NCBI RefSeq assembly: GCF_010092425.1
Contig: NZ_CP048030.1
Location: 1,871,501-1,935,500, forward strand
DNA from: Sinimarinibacterium sp. NLF-5-8
GTDB taxonomy: Bacteria; Pseudomonadota; Gammaproteobacteria; Nevskiales; Nevskiaceae
Length of the DNA: 64,000 nt
Direction: 5' to 3'
Part shown: positions 17,389-26,071 of the stretch, piece by piece
Position numbering within the stretch: position 1 is the stretch's first letter
Layout of the letters: each line of letters starts with the position of its first letter
Made by a program: the position numbers and the translations under genes
Notes under the pieces: generated by a model
Database searches by the model: none
What the model was told of the DNA's origin: nothing
Seen by the model: only the letters and a program-made list of their open reading frames with translations

Positions 17389-18837
17389 TTACCTCAGCCC
17401 TGAAAACCGCGCCAGCGTGCGTTCGCGCGCCTGGGCGTGATCAACGATGGGATGGGGATAATCGCGCCCCAGTTGCAGGTCGCAGGCCTGGCGCTCCAGC
17501 GGTTTCATCGCTGCCGGAAAGTGGATATGAGCGTCGGGCACGCGCGCCAGTTCGGGCAGGTAGCGGCGGATGAATTGACCTTTGGGATCAAACTTTTGCG
17601 ATTGGGTGATGGGGTTGAAGATCCGAAACCACGGCTGTGCGTCGCAGCCGGTGGACGCCGCCCACTGCCAGCCGCCGTTGTTGGCGGCCAGATCGTAGTC
17701 GTTTAAATGCTCGGCAAAAAAACGCTCGCCGCGACGCCAGTCGATGCCCAGATCCTTGGTTAAAAAACTGGCGACGACCATGCGCAGGCGGTTGTGCATG
17801 TAGCCGGTGTGCAGCAGTTGGCGCAGCGCCGCATCCACCAGCGGATAGCCGGTGCGCGCTTGGCACCAGGCTTGCCATAACGCCGGCGCTTCGTCCCATT
17901 GCACGCGGTCAAACTGCGGCTTAAAGGATTGCGTGACCACCTTGGGGTGACGCCACAAAATCATGAAATAAAAATCGCGCCATGCCAGCTCCGACAACCA
18001 GGTTTGTGCGCCCACACAGCCTTGTGCGGCTTGGGCGGCGGCCAGCGCCGCAAGCTGGCGGATCGACACCGTGCCAAAGCGCAGATGCACCGATAGATAC
18101 GACACGCCTTTGACGCTGGGGAAATCGCGCGCGCGTTGGTAGTGCGCCATGCGCGGGACAAAGTCGTTGAGCAATTGCATTGCACCGCTGCTTCCGGTGG
18201 GCAGCGCGCGCGGCAGTGAAGGTGCAGCGGTAAAACCGAGGTCTTGCAAGCTCGGCAACGGCTCGCCTGCGGGCGGCGGCGCCAGGCGCTGGGCGTAGCG
18301 CTCCAGCGGATAGGCTTTGAGTTGAAACGCATCCAGCTTTTGCAGCCACGCGCGCTTGTACGGGGTAAAAACACTGTAATGCTGGCCTTGCCGGGTGAGC
18401 ACTTCGTCGCGCTCCAGCAGCACCTGGTCTTTGTAATCGCTAAAGGCAATGCCGCGCGCGTGTAAGTCAGCGGCAACCTGTTGATCGCGCGCGATGGCCG
18501 TGGGTTCGTAATCGCGATTGGTTAAAACCTCTTGCACACCAAGGCTTTGCGCCAGCTCAACGATGCAGCGCGCGGCACTGCCGTGACGCACGATCAGCCC
18601 GCCACCGGGCGCGCCGTGATCGGCGGCCAACTGCTGCAAGCGCGCGTGCAGTTCCACCACGCTGGCGTGGATAAACGCCACGCGCCGATCCTGGCGGCTG
18701 GGCAGCGCATCCAGGATGTCGGTATCAAACACAAACGCGCAATACACCCGATCAAACCGCCGCAGCGCGTGATACAGCGCGGCGTGATCGGTGCAGCGCA
18801 AGTCGCGGCGCAGCCAAACCAGGGCGGTGGCAGTCAT
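17389..18837 (-). CDS. phrB: Deoxyribodipyrimidine photo-lyase
   Basis: Class I photolyase that repairs UV-induced cyclobutane pyrimidine dimers using blue light, FADH- and an antenna chromophore. The 482-residue product starts 'TALVWLRRDLRCTDHAAL' (antenna domain). The C-terminal FAD-binding domain includes 'SELAWRDFYFMILWRHP', 'YPLVDAALRQLLHTGYMHNR' and 'NGGWQWAASTGCDAQPWF'. Its tryptophans are those expected for the electron-transfer chain and dimer pocket. It is the last gene of the nine-gene operon divergent from the MerR-type photoreceptor and overlaps the NTF2-like gene by four bases, so it is probably light-induced. Confidence 0.95.
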   Translation of the reverse strand: MTATALVWLRRDLRCTDHAALYHALRRFDRVYCAFVFDTDILDALPSRQDRRVAFIHASVVELHARLQQLAADHGAPGGGLIVRHGSAARCIVELAQSLGVQEVLTNRDYEPTAIARDQQVAADLHARGIAFSDYKDQVLLERDEVLTRQGQHYSVFTPYKRAWLQKLDAFQLKAYPLERYAQRLAPPPAGEPLPSLQDLGFTAAPSLPRALPTGSSGAMQLLNDFVPRMAHYQRARDFPSVKGVSYLSVHLRFGTVSIRQLAALAAAQAAQGCVGAQTWLSELAWRDFYFMILWRHPKVVTQSFKPQFDRVQWDEAPALWQAWCQARTGYPLVDAALRQLLHTGYMHNRLRMVVASFLTKDLGIDWRRGERFFAEHLNDYDLAANNGGWQWAASTGCDAQPWFRIFNPITQSQKFDPKGQFIRRYLPELARVPDAHIHFPAAMKPLERQACDLQLGRDYPHPIVDHAQARERTLARFSGLR

Positions 18838-19343
18838 CGAAGGTTTTTGGATGATGGATCGGTGGCCGCAGGCGCGGCCGCCGATTGTCGCAGCCAGCGC
18901 ATCAGCGCCCCCAAAACCGGCAACTTTTCATAAAGCTCCTCGGCCGCATCCCAGTAATCACGGTGATCGCTGACGCGGCCTTGCTGATCAAAACGCAGCA
19001 GCGTGGCACCGCGAATGCACTGCGCCTGACCGCGCCGCCAGCGCCGCATGGCAAAGCGAAACTCCCAGCTCAAAAAAGCCTGATCGCCCTGGCTGATGTG
19101 GCTGAGCACGCAAAAGCGCGGCTGATCCAGCGTGGCAAACATATGGGCAAAAATCTGGGTGATCGCCGCCACGCCGTAAACATCGTTAAACGGGTCTTTA
19201 AAGTGCGCATCGGCCGCGTAGTACTCGGCCAGATGCGGCAACTGCGCGGGCGACAGCTGCTCATACAAGGTGATGATCCGCTGCGTGGCGGGCGGCGCCG
19301 GTGAGGCGGTGTTGCAACGGTCTGCGCAATCCAAGGCGGCCAT
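18834..19343 (-). CDS. NTF2-fold (SnoaL-like) protein
   Basis: A 169-residue protein with the NTF2/SnoaL pattern: 'ITLYEQLSPAQLPHLAEYY' followed by 'DAHFKDPFNDVYG', then 'AFLSWEFRFAMRRWRRG' and 'DHRDYWDAAEELYEKLP'. A homologue of this kind commonly lies beside photolyase and an SDR in light- or stress-induced clusters; the reaction, if any, is unknown. I chose the ATG at 19343, two bases after the upstream SDR stop; an in-frame TTG at 19349 is less likely. It overlaps the photolyase start. Confidence 0.8.
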   Translation of the reverse strand: MAALDCADRCNTASPAPPATQRIITLYEQLSPAQLPHLAEYYAADAHFKDPFNDVYGVAAITQIFAHMFATLDQPRFCVLSHISQGDQAFLSWEFRFAMRRWRRGQAQCIRGATLLRFDQQGRVSDHRDYWDAAEELYEKLPVLGALMRWLRQSAAAPAATDPSSKNLR

Positions 19344-19345
19344 GA

Positions 19346-20128
19346 TCAAAGTCCGGTGAGGCGGTGAATCAACGGAAAATAAACGCGATACGGCAAGCAG
19401 CGCAGCAGCTTGAGCACGCCGGTAAATCGCTTGGGAAAATGCACCTCAAACTGACCGCGCTCCCAGCCGCGGACAATCGCCGCAGCGGCTTGTTCAGCGC
19501 TGAGCAAGGCCGGCATTGCAAACGAGTTTTGTGCGGTCAGTGGGGTATCAACAAAGCCTGGATTGACCACACTCACGCCCACCCCTTTGGGGCGCAGATC
19601 AATAAACAGATTTTCGGCCAGGTTGATCAGCGCGGCCTTGGTCGGGCCATAGGCCAGCGCCTGCGGCAAGCCGCGCCAACCGGCGACGCTGGCAACCAAA
19701 CTCAGATGCGGCGCGCGCCCGGCCTCGGCGGCTTGCAACAAAGCCGGAACCACCGCCGTGAGCACATGCAAAGCGCCCTGAACATTGACCTGTTGATGTT
19801 TGAGCAGCTCGGCCAAATCGGGCGCGCTGGCCGTCATCGGCCGGTAATGTCCGGCGCAATAACACACCCAATCGAGTGCGCCCTGCGCCAAAAGTTGCTG
19901 CGCGGCGGCGTTGACGGCAGCGGCGTCGGTGACATCCAGCGGCAAGGCTTGCGCACCCGGATGCGCGCGCACAAACGCCTGTAACAACGTCTGCTGGCGC
20001 GCCGACACCCACACCTCGGCACCGCGCGCGTGCAGCGCCGCCGCCAGCGCGCGACCAATGCCGCTGGACGCGCCAATAATCCACACCCGCTGCCCGCGCC
20101 AATGGCGCACTTTTGGATTTAAAGACAC
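19346..20128 (-). CDS. Short-chain dehydrogenase/reductase of the photolyase cluster
   Basis: A 260-residue classical SDR. It has 'VWIIGASSGIGRALAAAL' as the NAD(P) loop, 'DWVCYCAGHYRP' in place of the usual NAG motif, and 'AYGPTKAALINLAENL' with the Y-x3-K catalytic pair. I chose the GTG at 20128, which has AAGGA about 8 bases upstream and lies 4 bases after the DUF3833 gene; the longer open frame would overlap that gene by 47 bases. Substrate unknown. It belongs to the operon headed by the FAD oxidoreductase at 25956. Confidence 0.87.
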   Translation of the reverse strand: MSLNPKVRHWRGQRVWIIGASSGIGRALAAALHARGAEVWVSARQQTLLQAFVRAHPGAQALPLDVTDAAAVNAAAQQLLAQGALDWVCYCAGHYRPMTASAPDLAELLKHQQVNVQGALHVLTAVVPALLQAAEAGRAPHLSLVASVAGWRGLPQALAYGPTKAALINLAENLFIDLRPKGVGVSVVNPGFVDTPLTAQNSFAMPALLSAEQAAAAIVRGWERGQFEVHFPKRFTGVLKLLRCLPYRVYFPLIHRLTGL

Positions 20129-20132
20129 AGCC

Positions 20133-20681
20133 TTATTCCTTGCTGAAAGACAGCAATACCTGCCCCAAATTGATGCCAAATTTGCGCATGGTGGCGCGGT
20201 TGAGCATCACCCGCTGATCCATCAAAAACATCCAGTCATCAAACTGCACGTCATATTCGCGGCCATCCACTGGCAGACGCAGCGTGTATTTCCAGTGAAA
20301 CGCATTTCCGGATTGCTGCCCTTGCGCCTCCCCAACCACATCGTCGGCGTGGCCGGTAAAACGACCATCGGGGTGCTGGGTCAAGCGCCATATCCGTCGC
20401 TCGGTGCTGCCGTCATCGTTATAAAAAGTCTCATCCAGCACGCCGTGATTGCCCTGCCACTGACCGTCCATCACCACGGTAAAACGGCGCGCCACCACGC
20501 CGTTGCGCTTTTGAAACAAGCCATGCGCCACCACCCGCCCATTGAAGTAGTCAGCCAAATTAAGCTGCGGCTGCTGCTGCGCATAGTCGGTGACTCGTGG
20601 CGTGCTACAGCCCAGCAGTGGCACGGCGAACAGCGCCATCAACAGCAGCTTTCCAAGATTGATTCGACGCCTTGTTTTCAT
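20133..20681 (-). CDS. DUF3833-family lipoprotein
   Basis: The 182-residue product has a basic N-terminus, a hydrophobic signal and a lipobox 'LLGC' (MKTRRRINLGKLLLMALF then AVPLLGCS). The body matches DUF3833: 'LNLADYFNGRVVAHGLFQKR', 'MDGQWQGNHGVLDETFYND' and 'DDWMFLMDQRVMLNRATM'. DUF3833 proteins are regularly encoded with photolyase, CFA-synthase-like and FAD oxidoreductase genes; the molecular role is not known. It overlaps the MFS gene by four bases. Confidence 0.87.
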   Translation of the reverse strand: MKTRRRINLGKLLLMALFAVPLLGCSTPRVTDYAQQQPQLNLADYFNGRVVAHGLFQKRNGVVARRFTVVMDGQWQGNHGVLDETFYNDDGSTERRIWRLTQHPDGRFTGHADDVVGEAQGQQSGNAFHWKYTLRLPVDGREYDVQFDDWMFLMDQRVMLNRATMRKFGINLGQVLLSFSKE

Positions 20682-21991
20682 CGTATGACTCTTTCATCAG
20701 CAAAACGCAAAACCGGCCGCCAGCGCTGTAACAGCAGCGCCGCCAACCCCTTGAGCGCGCAGGGCAGTAGCGCATACAGCCACGCCAAGCGCTGCAATGC
20801 CTGCGCATCGTCACTGCCGGGGACATACCCCAGCCATTGCAGCAGCGGCAGAGCCGCACCAGCGGCCAAGGCCAAATTGAGTTTGGTGGCCAGATTCCAC
20901 CAGCCCAGATAGGCGCCATCGCCACGACCTTGGGCGCCGCAATCGGCAATCAGCAGCGACAGCAACGCCCCCGGCACCGCCAAATCGGCGCCCAGCGCCA
21001 CGCCGGTGAGCGCGCAAATCAGCGCAAACGCAGCAATTTGCTGGCTGTGCAAACCCGCTGCCCAGGCAAAACACAACACCGCCAGCACCATGCCCAACTG
21101 CCACGCGCGTGCCAGCCCGACTCGGCGCAACAGCCACAACCAGATCGGCAGTGACAGCGCTGCACACACGAAATACAGCACCAAAAACAGCGCAATCTGC
21201 GGCGGTGACGCGCGCAATTGATCCTGGGCAAAAAACAGCATCAACACCGCCGGAATCGCGCTGGCAATGCCATTACATGCAAACACCGCCAACAGCCGCC
21301 GGAACCGTCTTTGTTGCAAAGGCTGCAACAACGCTGCCGCCCCCTCCAGCGCACGCGGCGGCGACAACCGTTGCGCGCGCAGCGGGCGCGGCGCTTGCGC
21401 CAGCGCCCAAATCCCCATCAGCAATGTCAGGCTCAAAACCAGCAGCATCGGCACCACGCCCCAAACCAGCGCCAGCGCACTGGCGGCGATCACCCCAAGC
21501 AAGCCAGCGCCCTCGCGCCAGGCCACCACGCGGCTGCGCAGGGCGGCATCCCCGCCGAGCTGAACACCCCAGGCTTGGTGTGTGATCACCAGCACGCTGT
21601 GTGCCAGACAAGTGATCAGCAGCCCCAACAGCAGCCACACAGAACGCCCGACGACCGACGCCGTTTGCGGAAAAAACAGCGCCCACATGCCCGCTGCCAG
21701 CAGCAGCGTTGCCCAGCGCATTTGCCGCAGCACCGCGCGCGCGCCGCGTTGAGAGTGGTGATCGCTGAGGCGCCCAATCAAAGGTTCAACACCGGCATCG
21801 ATCAGACGCACCAGCAGCAGCAGCGCGCCTACTTGCGCCAGCGGCAAACCCAATTCGCGCGCGTAGTGATTGGGTAGCAACACAAATAGTGGCAATGCCG
21901 CAAAGGCCAGCGGCAAACCCAGCGCGCCATAGGCCAAGCCCGCCGTCCCACGCAGCTGCGTCAATTCGCCATTGGCACAGCGTTGGCTCAT
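20678..21991 (-). CDS. MFS transporter of the GPH (sugar/cation symporter-like) family
   Basis: A 437-residue polytopic protein with about 12 hydrophobic segments. The GPH/MFS_2 signature 'RLIDAGVEPLIGRLSDHH' lies near residue 60, and a loop 'WGVQLGGDAALRSRVVAWRE' follows near residue 140. Members of this subgroup accompany lipid-modification genes in several proteobacterial light or oxidative-stress clusters, where a lipid-related cargo is more plausible than a sugar; that is inference. Overlaps the DUF3833 and chalcone-isomerase-like genes. Confidence 0.83.
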   Translation of the reverse strand: MSQRCANGELTQLRGTAGLAYGALGLPLAFAALPLFVLLPNHYARELGLPLAQVGALLLLVRLIDAGVEPLIGRLSDHHSQRGARAVLRQMRWATLLLAAGMWALFFPQTASVVGRSVWLLLGLLITCLAHSVLVITHQAWGVQLGGDAALRSRVVAWREGAGLLGVIAASALALVWGVVPMLLVLSLTLLMGIWALAQAPRPLRAQRLSPPRALEGAAALLQPLQQRRFRRLLAVFACNGIASAIPAVLMLFFAQDQLRASPPQIALFLVLYFVCAALSLPIWLWLLRRVGLARAWQLGMVLAVLCFAWAAGLHSQQIAAFALICALTGVALGADLAVPGALLSLLIADCGAQGRGDGAYLGWWNLATKLNLALAAGAALPLLQWLGYVPGSDDAQALQRLAWLYALLPCALKGLAALLLQRWRPVLRFADERVIR

Positions 21992-22605
21992 GGCGCGCTG
22001 GCCTCACCCAGCAGCGCGCGCCGCAGACTCGGTGCCGAGGTTTGCGGCGACAGCCAAATCGCATAAAAGCGCCGCGCCAATTCGGCATCGTCAATCGGCG
22101 CCAGCGGTTGCTGGTCGTGCCAAAACCGCAAGCCCTGATGCGGCTCATATACGCCAGTCAAACGCTCACCGGCCTGGACATCGGGAAAAACCGCCGTCAG
22201 CGCCGCCTGCCAGCGCTGCGCCAGTGGCGCGGCAATGGGCTGCTGACGCTGCATTTCTTCAATCGAGCGCTGCGCAATCGCCGCGCCCTTGAACGCGCGC
22301 TGGTAGCGCAGCTCCAGCGCCAGCGGCGTGGCCGTAAACGCCTGCGGATCAAACGCTGGCGTCACCCACAGGCGCGCGTGATAAATCCGCAGCCCCCAAA
22401 CCCGCATTTGCGCTTGTCCGCGCAAGTAAGCCTCGGGCAAGGCTTGCGTCACCATCGCCGGGATTGGCTCCGGCAATGCCGCTGCGCGCGCCCCGCCACC
22501 CCCCAGCAGCACCAGCAGCAGCACCGCCCTGAGCAGCCCAAACCGGCGCGCGACGGGCGCGCGGTTGCAGAACAGGCGCAGGCTGGCGGCAGGCACGGCG
22601 CTCAA
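21988..22605 (-). CDS. Chalcone isomerase-like periplasmic protein
   Basis: A 205-residue exported protein. A hydrophobic signal (about residues 22-40, 'FGLLRAVLLLVLLGGGG') precedes a domain with 'RVWGLRIYHARLWVTPAF', 'ALELRYQRAFKGAAIAQRS' and 'VYEPHQGLRFWHDQQPL', matching the bacterial chalcone-isomerase-like family. These proteins probably bind fatty acids or other lipids rather than act on flavonoids. It overlaps the CFA-synthase-like gene by four bases, supporting a lipid-related role in this operon. Confidence 0.78.
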   Translation of the reverse strand: MSAVPAASLRLFCNRAPVARRFGLLRAVLLLVLLGGGGARAAALPEPIPAMVTQALPEAYLRGQAQMRVWGLRIYHARLWVTPAFDPQAFTATPLALELRYQRAFKGAAIAQRSIEEMQRQQPIAAPLAQRWQAALTAVFPDVQAGERLTGVYEPHQGLRFWHDQQPLAPIDDAELARRFYAIWLSPQTSAPSLRRALLGEASAP

Positions 22606-23825
22606 TCCTTGACCAGGGTGTACTGCACCACGTCGATGTTTTGGCTATCAAACGCCGCCTCGCAGTAGGCCAGATAAAACGCCCAGGTGCGGATAAAGCG
22701 CTCATCAAAACCCTGTGCCAACACCTGCGCGCGCTGCTGCTGAAACTGCTGCTGCCAGCGCCGCAAGGTTTCGGCGTAATCGGCGCCAAACGCCGATTGC
22801 TCAACCACGCGCAATCCGGCTTTTTGAGCCTGCGCACAAAACCGCGAGGGGCTCGGCAGGCAGCCGCCGGGAAAAATATATTGCTGAATAAAATCAGTGT
22901 CCTGCACATAGCGATCAAACAAATCATCTTGAATCACAATGCTTTGTACGCAGGCGCGGCCGCCGGGTTTGAGCAGGCGCGCGAGGGTTTCAAAGTAGCT
23001 CGGCCAGTACGCCTGACCGACTGCCTCGATCATTTCGATTGAGCAAATCGCATCAAACGGCGCGTCTTCAATATCACGGTAATCCTGCAAGCGCAGCTGC
23101 GCGCGCGCCGCCACACCGGCCTGCTGCAAGCGTTGTTCGGCATAGGCCAGTTGTTCGGTGGACAGCGTCACGCCGGTGATCTGGGCGCCAAAATCAACCG
23201 TGGCCATCTCCGCCAGCGCGCCCCAGCCACAGCCGATTTCGAGCACCCGATCACCGGCTTTGACCCCTGCACTGCGCAGCGCGCGCCGCACTTTGGCATT
23301 TTGCGCCTGGGTCAAATCCCCTTGCAGATTGCCGGCAAACCAGGCCGACGAATAATTCATGCTCGGATCCAGCCACAGCTGATAAAACCCATTGCCCAGA
23401 TCGTAATGCGCGTGAATGTTGCGCCGGCTGCCGCTGCGGGTATTGCGATTGAGCCGATGGCGTAGCTGATACGCCAGCTTGCCCCACCAGGCGCCATACA
23501 CCATCGACTCCAACGGCGCGCGATTGGCCACCAGCAAACGCAGCAAATCGGCCAGCTGCGGCGTGCTCCATTGCTGCTCAATGTAGGCCTCGGCCAAACC
23601 AATATCGCCGGCCCGCAGCACCGCCGAAAACACCCGCCAGTCGTGCACGCGCAAGCTGGCATGAGGCGGCTTGCCCTGCCCAAGTTGCAGGCTGCGACCA
23701 TCCGGCAAGGTGATGTGCAAGGTGCCGTGCTCCAGCCGTTGCAACAGGTGCAGTGCCGGGCGCGCGCTCAGCGGCACCGCAGCAGGCAAGCGCAGACCCA
23801 ACAAAGAAAAAAGGGTGGAATTCAT
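22602..23825 (-). CDS. Cyclopropane-fatty-acyl-phospholipid synthase-family methyltransferase
   Basis: A SAM-dependent enzyme of the CFA synthase family that modifies double bonds of membrane phospholipid acyl chains. The 407-residue product has an N-terminal lipid-interaction domain ('GTLHITLPDGRSLQLGQG'), then 'HAHYDLGNGFYQLWLDPS', the SAM loop 'VLEIGCGWGALAEMA' and the active-site region 'EMIEAVGQAYWPSYF'. I chose the ATG at 23825, which overlaps the DUF1365 stop as ATGA. Homologues next to an FAD oxidoreductase and DUF1365 can make methylated or furan fatty acids instead of cyclopropanes, so the exact product is uncertain. Confidence 0.9.
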   Translation of the reverse strand: MNSTLFSLLGLRLPAAVPLSARPALHLLQRLEHGTLHITLPDGRSLQLGQGKPPHASLRVHDWRVFSAVLRAGDIGLAEAYIEQQWSTPQLADLLRLLVANRAPLESMVYGAWWGKLAYQLRHRLNRNTRSGSRRNIHAHYDLGNGFYQLWLDPSMNYSSAWFAGNLQGDLTQAQNAKVRRALRSAGVKAGDRVLEIGCGWGALAEMATVDFGAQITGVTLSTEQLAYAEQRLQQAGVAARAQLRLQDYRDIEDAPFDAICSIEMIEAVGQAYWPSYFETLARLLKPGGRACVQSIVIQDDLFDRYVQDTDFIQQYIFPGGCLPSPSRFCAQAQKAGLRVVEQSAFGADYAETLRRWQQQFQQQRAQVLAQGFDERFIRTWAFYLAYCEAAFDSQNIDVVQYTLVKD

Positions 23826-24655
23826 GGGATGTGATCGTCCGGTATCGAGCGTGAAACCGCGTCCGCAGGCGCCTGCGGTTTGGAATAAAAAGGCACTTTT
23901 TTCAGCCACAACAGCAACGCATTCCAGAGGATGCGCGCCATCACCCCGAGCGATAACAGCGGATAACGCCACAGCGCGCGGCGACGGCTGCGCGCGGTCA
24001 ACGGCTCCAGCGCGCCGCTGATTCCGGTGAACAAAACCGCAGCGCCATCGGCATCGTGATAATCAATTCGCACCCGCAGCCCTTGCAGTCCATCGGCGCC
24101 ACTGCGGCCAAATTCAAAGCGATAACTGCCCTGCACCGTGCAAAACGGCGACACATGAAAAACCTTGTCGGCGCGCAGCTCCTGACCATAGCGCGGCCGG
24201 TCGAGCAAATACGCATGGCGCTCACCAAAGGTGTTGTTCACCTCGGCGACGATCGCGCGCAAGCTGCCGTCGGCGCGGTGGCAATACCAAAAGCTCACGG
24301 GCTTGAAGCTGTAGCCCAGCACACGCGGATAGCATTGCAGCCAAATTTCGCCATCGGCATCGTCAATGCCTTGTGCCTGCAACAACGCCTCCAGCCACGC
24401 CAGCGCCCCACCCTGCTCAGGGCCACAACCGGCGCCATGATCGGCATCCCGAAACGCCAATGCTCCGGCACGATTGAGCGCCAGCACGCCAGCGGCCTGC
24501 GGATTGGCACGCAAGGTGCGCATCGGCAATAACAAGAAAAACGTCGGCACCACAAAACGATGTTGCTGCGGCCGCAAACGGGTATGCCAAACCCGCCCAA
24601 AGCCAATCTGCGGCCGCGCGCTGATCATCCCGTCGGCGATCGCTGCGCGGCTCAT
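23822..24655 (-). CDS. DUF1365 family protein
   Basis: A 277-residue protein with the DUF1365 pattern: 'GRVWHTRLRPQQHRFVVPTF' near the N-terminus, 'VLGYSFKPVSFWYCHRADG' near residue 115, 'VAEVNNTFGERHAYLL' and 'KVFHVSPFCTVQGSYRFEF'. The family is almost always adjacent to a CFA-synthase-like enzyme and an FAD-dependent amine-oxidase-like protein, as here, and is thought to take part in fatty-acid modification. It overlaps both neighbours by four bases. Confidence 0.9.
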   Translation of the reverse strand: MSRAAIADGMISARPQIGFGRVWHTRLRPQQHRFVVPTFFLLLPMRTLRANPQAAGVLALNRAGALAFRDADHGAGCGPEQGGALAWLEALLQAQGIDDADGEIWLQCYPRVLGYSFKPVSFWYCHRADGSLRAIVAEVNNTFGERHAYLLDRPRYGQELRADKVFHVSPFCTVQGSYRFEFGRSGADGLQGLRVRIDYHDADGAAVLFTGISGALEPLTARSRRRALWRYPLLSLGVMARILWNALLLWLKKVPFYSKPQAPADAVSRSIPDDHIP

Positions 24656-25956
24656 GCGGCACGCCTTTGCTCAAGCCACGCCACTACGCCTTGCGCCGCG
24701 CGCAAGCCCGATTGCAGGCCATCTTCGTGGAAGCCATATCCCGTCCAGGCACCGGCAAACCAGGTGTTGTGCTGACCCTGGATTTGCGGCAACTGCTTTT
24801 GCGCCGCCAGCGCCGCCAGATCAAACACCGGATGGGCATAGTCATAGGCGCCCAGCACCAAGGCCGGATCAATCGGCACCAGCGGGTTGAGCGACACCAG
24901 CACAGGCTGCGCAAACGGCAACGGCTGCAATCGGTTGATCCAGTAATGCAGACACACGCGCGCGGATTCTTGCGCCGCATCTGCCGCGCGCTGGTAATTC
25001 CACGACGCCCACGCCGAGCGCCGTTGCGGCATCACCGAGGCATCGGTATGCAAGACCGCGCGATTGGCCTGATAACCTATGGCGCCGAGCACCTGCTGCT
25101 CAGCCGCGCTGGGCTGCGCCAGCAAGCGCAAAGCCTGATCGCTGTGCACCGCCAGTACCAGCGCATCAAAACGCTCGGCGCCGTCACTGCTGTGCACCAC
25201 CACCCCCGCCGCACTGCGCTCAATGCGCACAACCGGCGTGGACAAACGGGCTTGCAAGCCCTTGATGAGTGCCTGCACATACTGGCGCGCGCCACCGGCG
25301 ACGGTGTACCACTGCGGTCGATCCTGTACCTGGAGCAAGCCGTGGTTGTGGCAAAAGCGCACCATCGTCGCCACCGGAAACCGCAGCATTTGATCGGTTG
25401 GGCAGCTCCAGATACAGCCGAGCATTGGCAAAAAATACCAATCCCGAAAGACCGCATCAAAACCCTGCGCATCTAAAAAATCGCCCAACGGCTGCGTCAA
25501 CGCCTGCTCATCGCCGCTGTGCGCCAAAGCCGTGCACAAGCGATTAAAGCGCAGCACTTGCGCCAGCATCGACAAAAACTGCGGGCGTAGCAGATTGCGT
25601 TTTTGCGCAAACACCGTCGCCAGATTGGAGCCACTCCACTCCAGTGCCGCCGCCCCCAGCACGCCCGCCCCCGGCACTTGCACCGAAAACGACATCTCCG
25701 AGGCCGCCGTTGGCACCTTGAGTTCATCAAACAGTGCAATCAGCCCTGGATAAGTGCGCTGGTTAAACACCAAAAAGCCGGTGTCCACCCCACAGCTCAC
25801 GGTTTGTCCATGCGCATCCGGCAGGCTCACATCAACGGTGTGGGTATGCCCGCCAAAATAATCACCCGCTTCAAACACGCTCACTTGTGCGTGATTGCGC
25901 AGGCGATGTGCCGCCGTCAGTCCTGAAATGCCCGATCCGATCACGGCGACTTTCAT
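24652..25956 (-). CDS. FAD-dependent oxidoreductase (flavin amine oxidase-like) of the lipid-modification cluster
   Basis: The 434-residue product begins with the FAD-binding loop 'MKVAVIGSGISGLTAAHRL' and 'VFEAGDYFGGHTHTVDV'. Later it has 'NQRTYPGLIALFDELKVP', 'MLGCIWSCPTDQMLRFP' and a C-terminal FAD contact 'NTWFAGAWTGYGFHEDG'. This set fits the proteins encoded with CFA-like and DUF1365 genes, which may desaturate or oxidise acyl chains. The frame is open upstream to 26175, but that would run through the divergent regulator, so I chose the ATG at 25956. It is the first gene of the nine-gene operon. Confidence 0.9.
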   Translation of the reverse strand: MKVAVIGSGISGLTAAHRLRNHAQVSVFEAGDYFGGHTHTVDVSLPDAHGQTVSCGVDTGFLVFNQRTYPGLIALFDELKVPTAASEMSFSVQVPGAGVLGAAALEWSGSNLATVFAQKRNLLRPQFLSMLAQVLRFNRLCTALAHSGDEQALTQPLGDFLDAQGFDAVFRDWYFLPMLGCIWSCPTDQMLRFPVATMVRFCHNHGLLQVQDRPQWYTVAGGARQYVQALIKGLQARLSTPVVRIERSAAGVVVHSSDGAERFDALVLAVHSDQALRLLAQPSAAEQQVLGAIGYQANRAVLHTDASVMPQRRSAWASWNYQRAADAAQESARVCLHYWINRLQPLPFAQPVLVSLNPLVPIDPALVLGAYDYAHPVFDLAALAAQKQLPQIQGQHNTWFAGAWTGYGFHEDGLQSGLRAAQGVVAWLEQRRAA

Positions 25957-26071
25957 AATGCTTCCGTTGAATGATGTTTTGAAGCGGCAGAAAGCCACCG
26001 CAGCTGTGATGTAATGTATTAGACAAAACAATTTCTGTCTAGGACAATTAATCAAACGCAACAGACTTTCC
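25957..26071. promoter_or_regulatory. Divergent promoter/operator of the photoreceptor gene and the lipid/photolyase operon
   Basis: A perfect inverted repeat TAGACA-N10-TGTCTA occupies 26020-26041. Read leftward, TAGACA (26036-26041) is a -35 with TACATT (26013-26018) as -10 at 17 bp. Read rightward, TAGACA (26020-26025) is a -35 with GACAAT (26043-26048) as -10 at 17 bp. The two promoters therefore face each other and share DNA. Two related 11-mers, TGTATTAGACA (26015-26025) and TGTCTAGGACA (26036-26046), lie 21 bp apart. One bound repressor would shut both directions. Confidence 0.6.

Noticed and set aside
25957-26071. Same operator family as the GTGTCTA palindromes of the catabolic island
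   Set aside because: The half-sites look alike (TGTCTA/TAGACA), but the photoreceptor operator has arms 10 bp apart in the opposite orientation, and the regulators are of different families.
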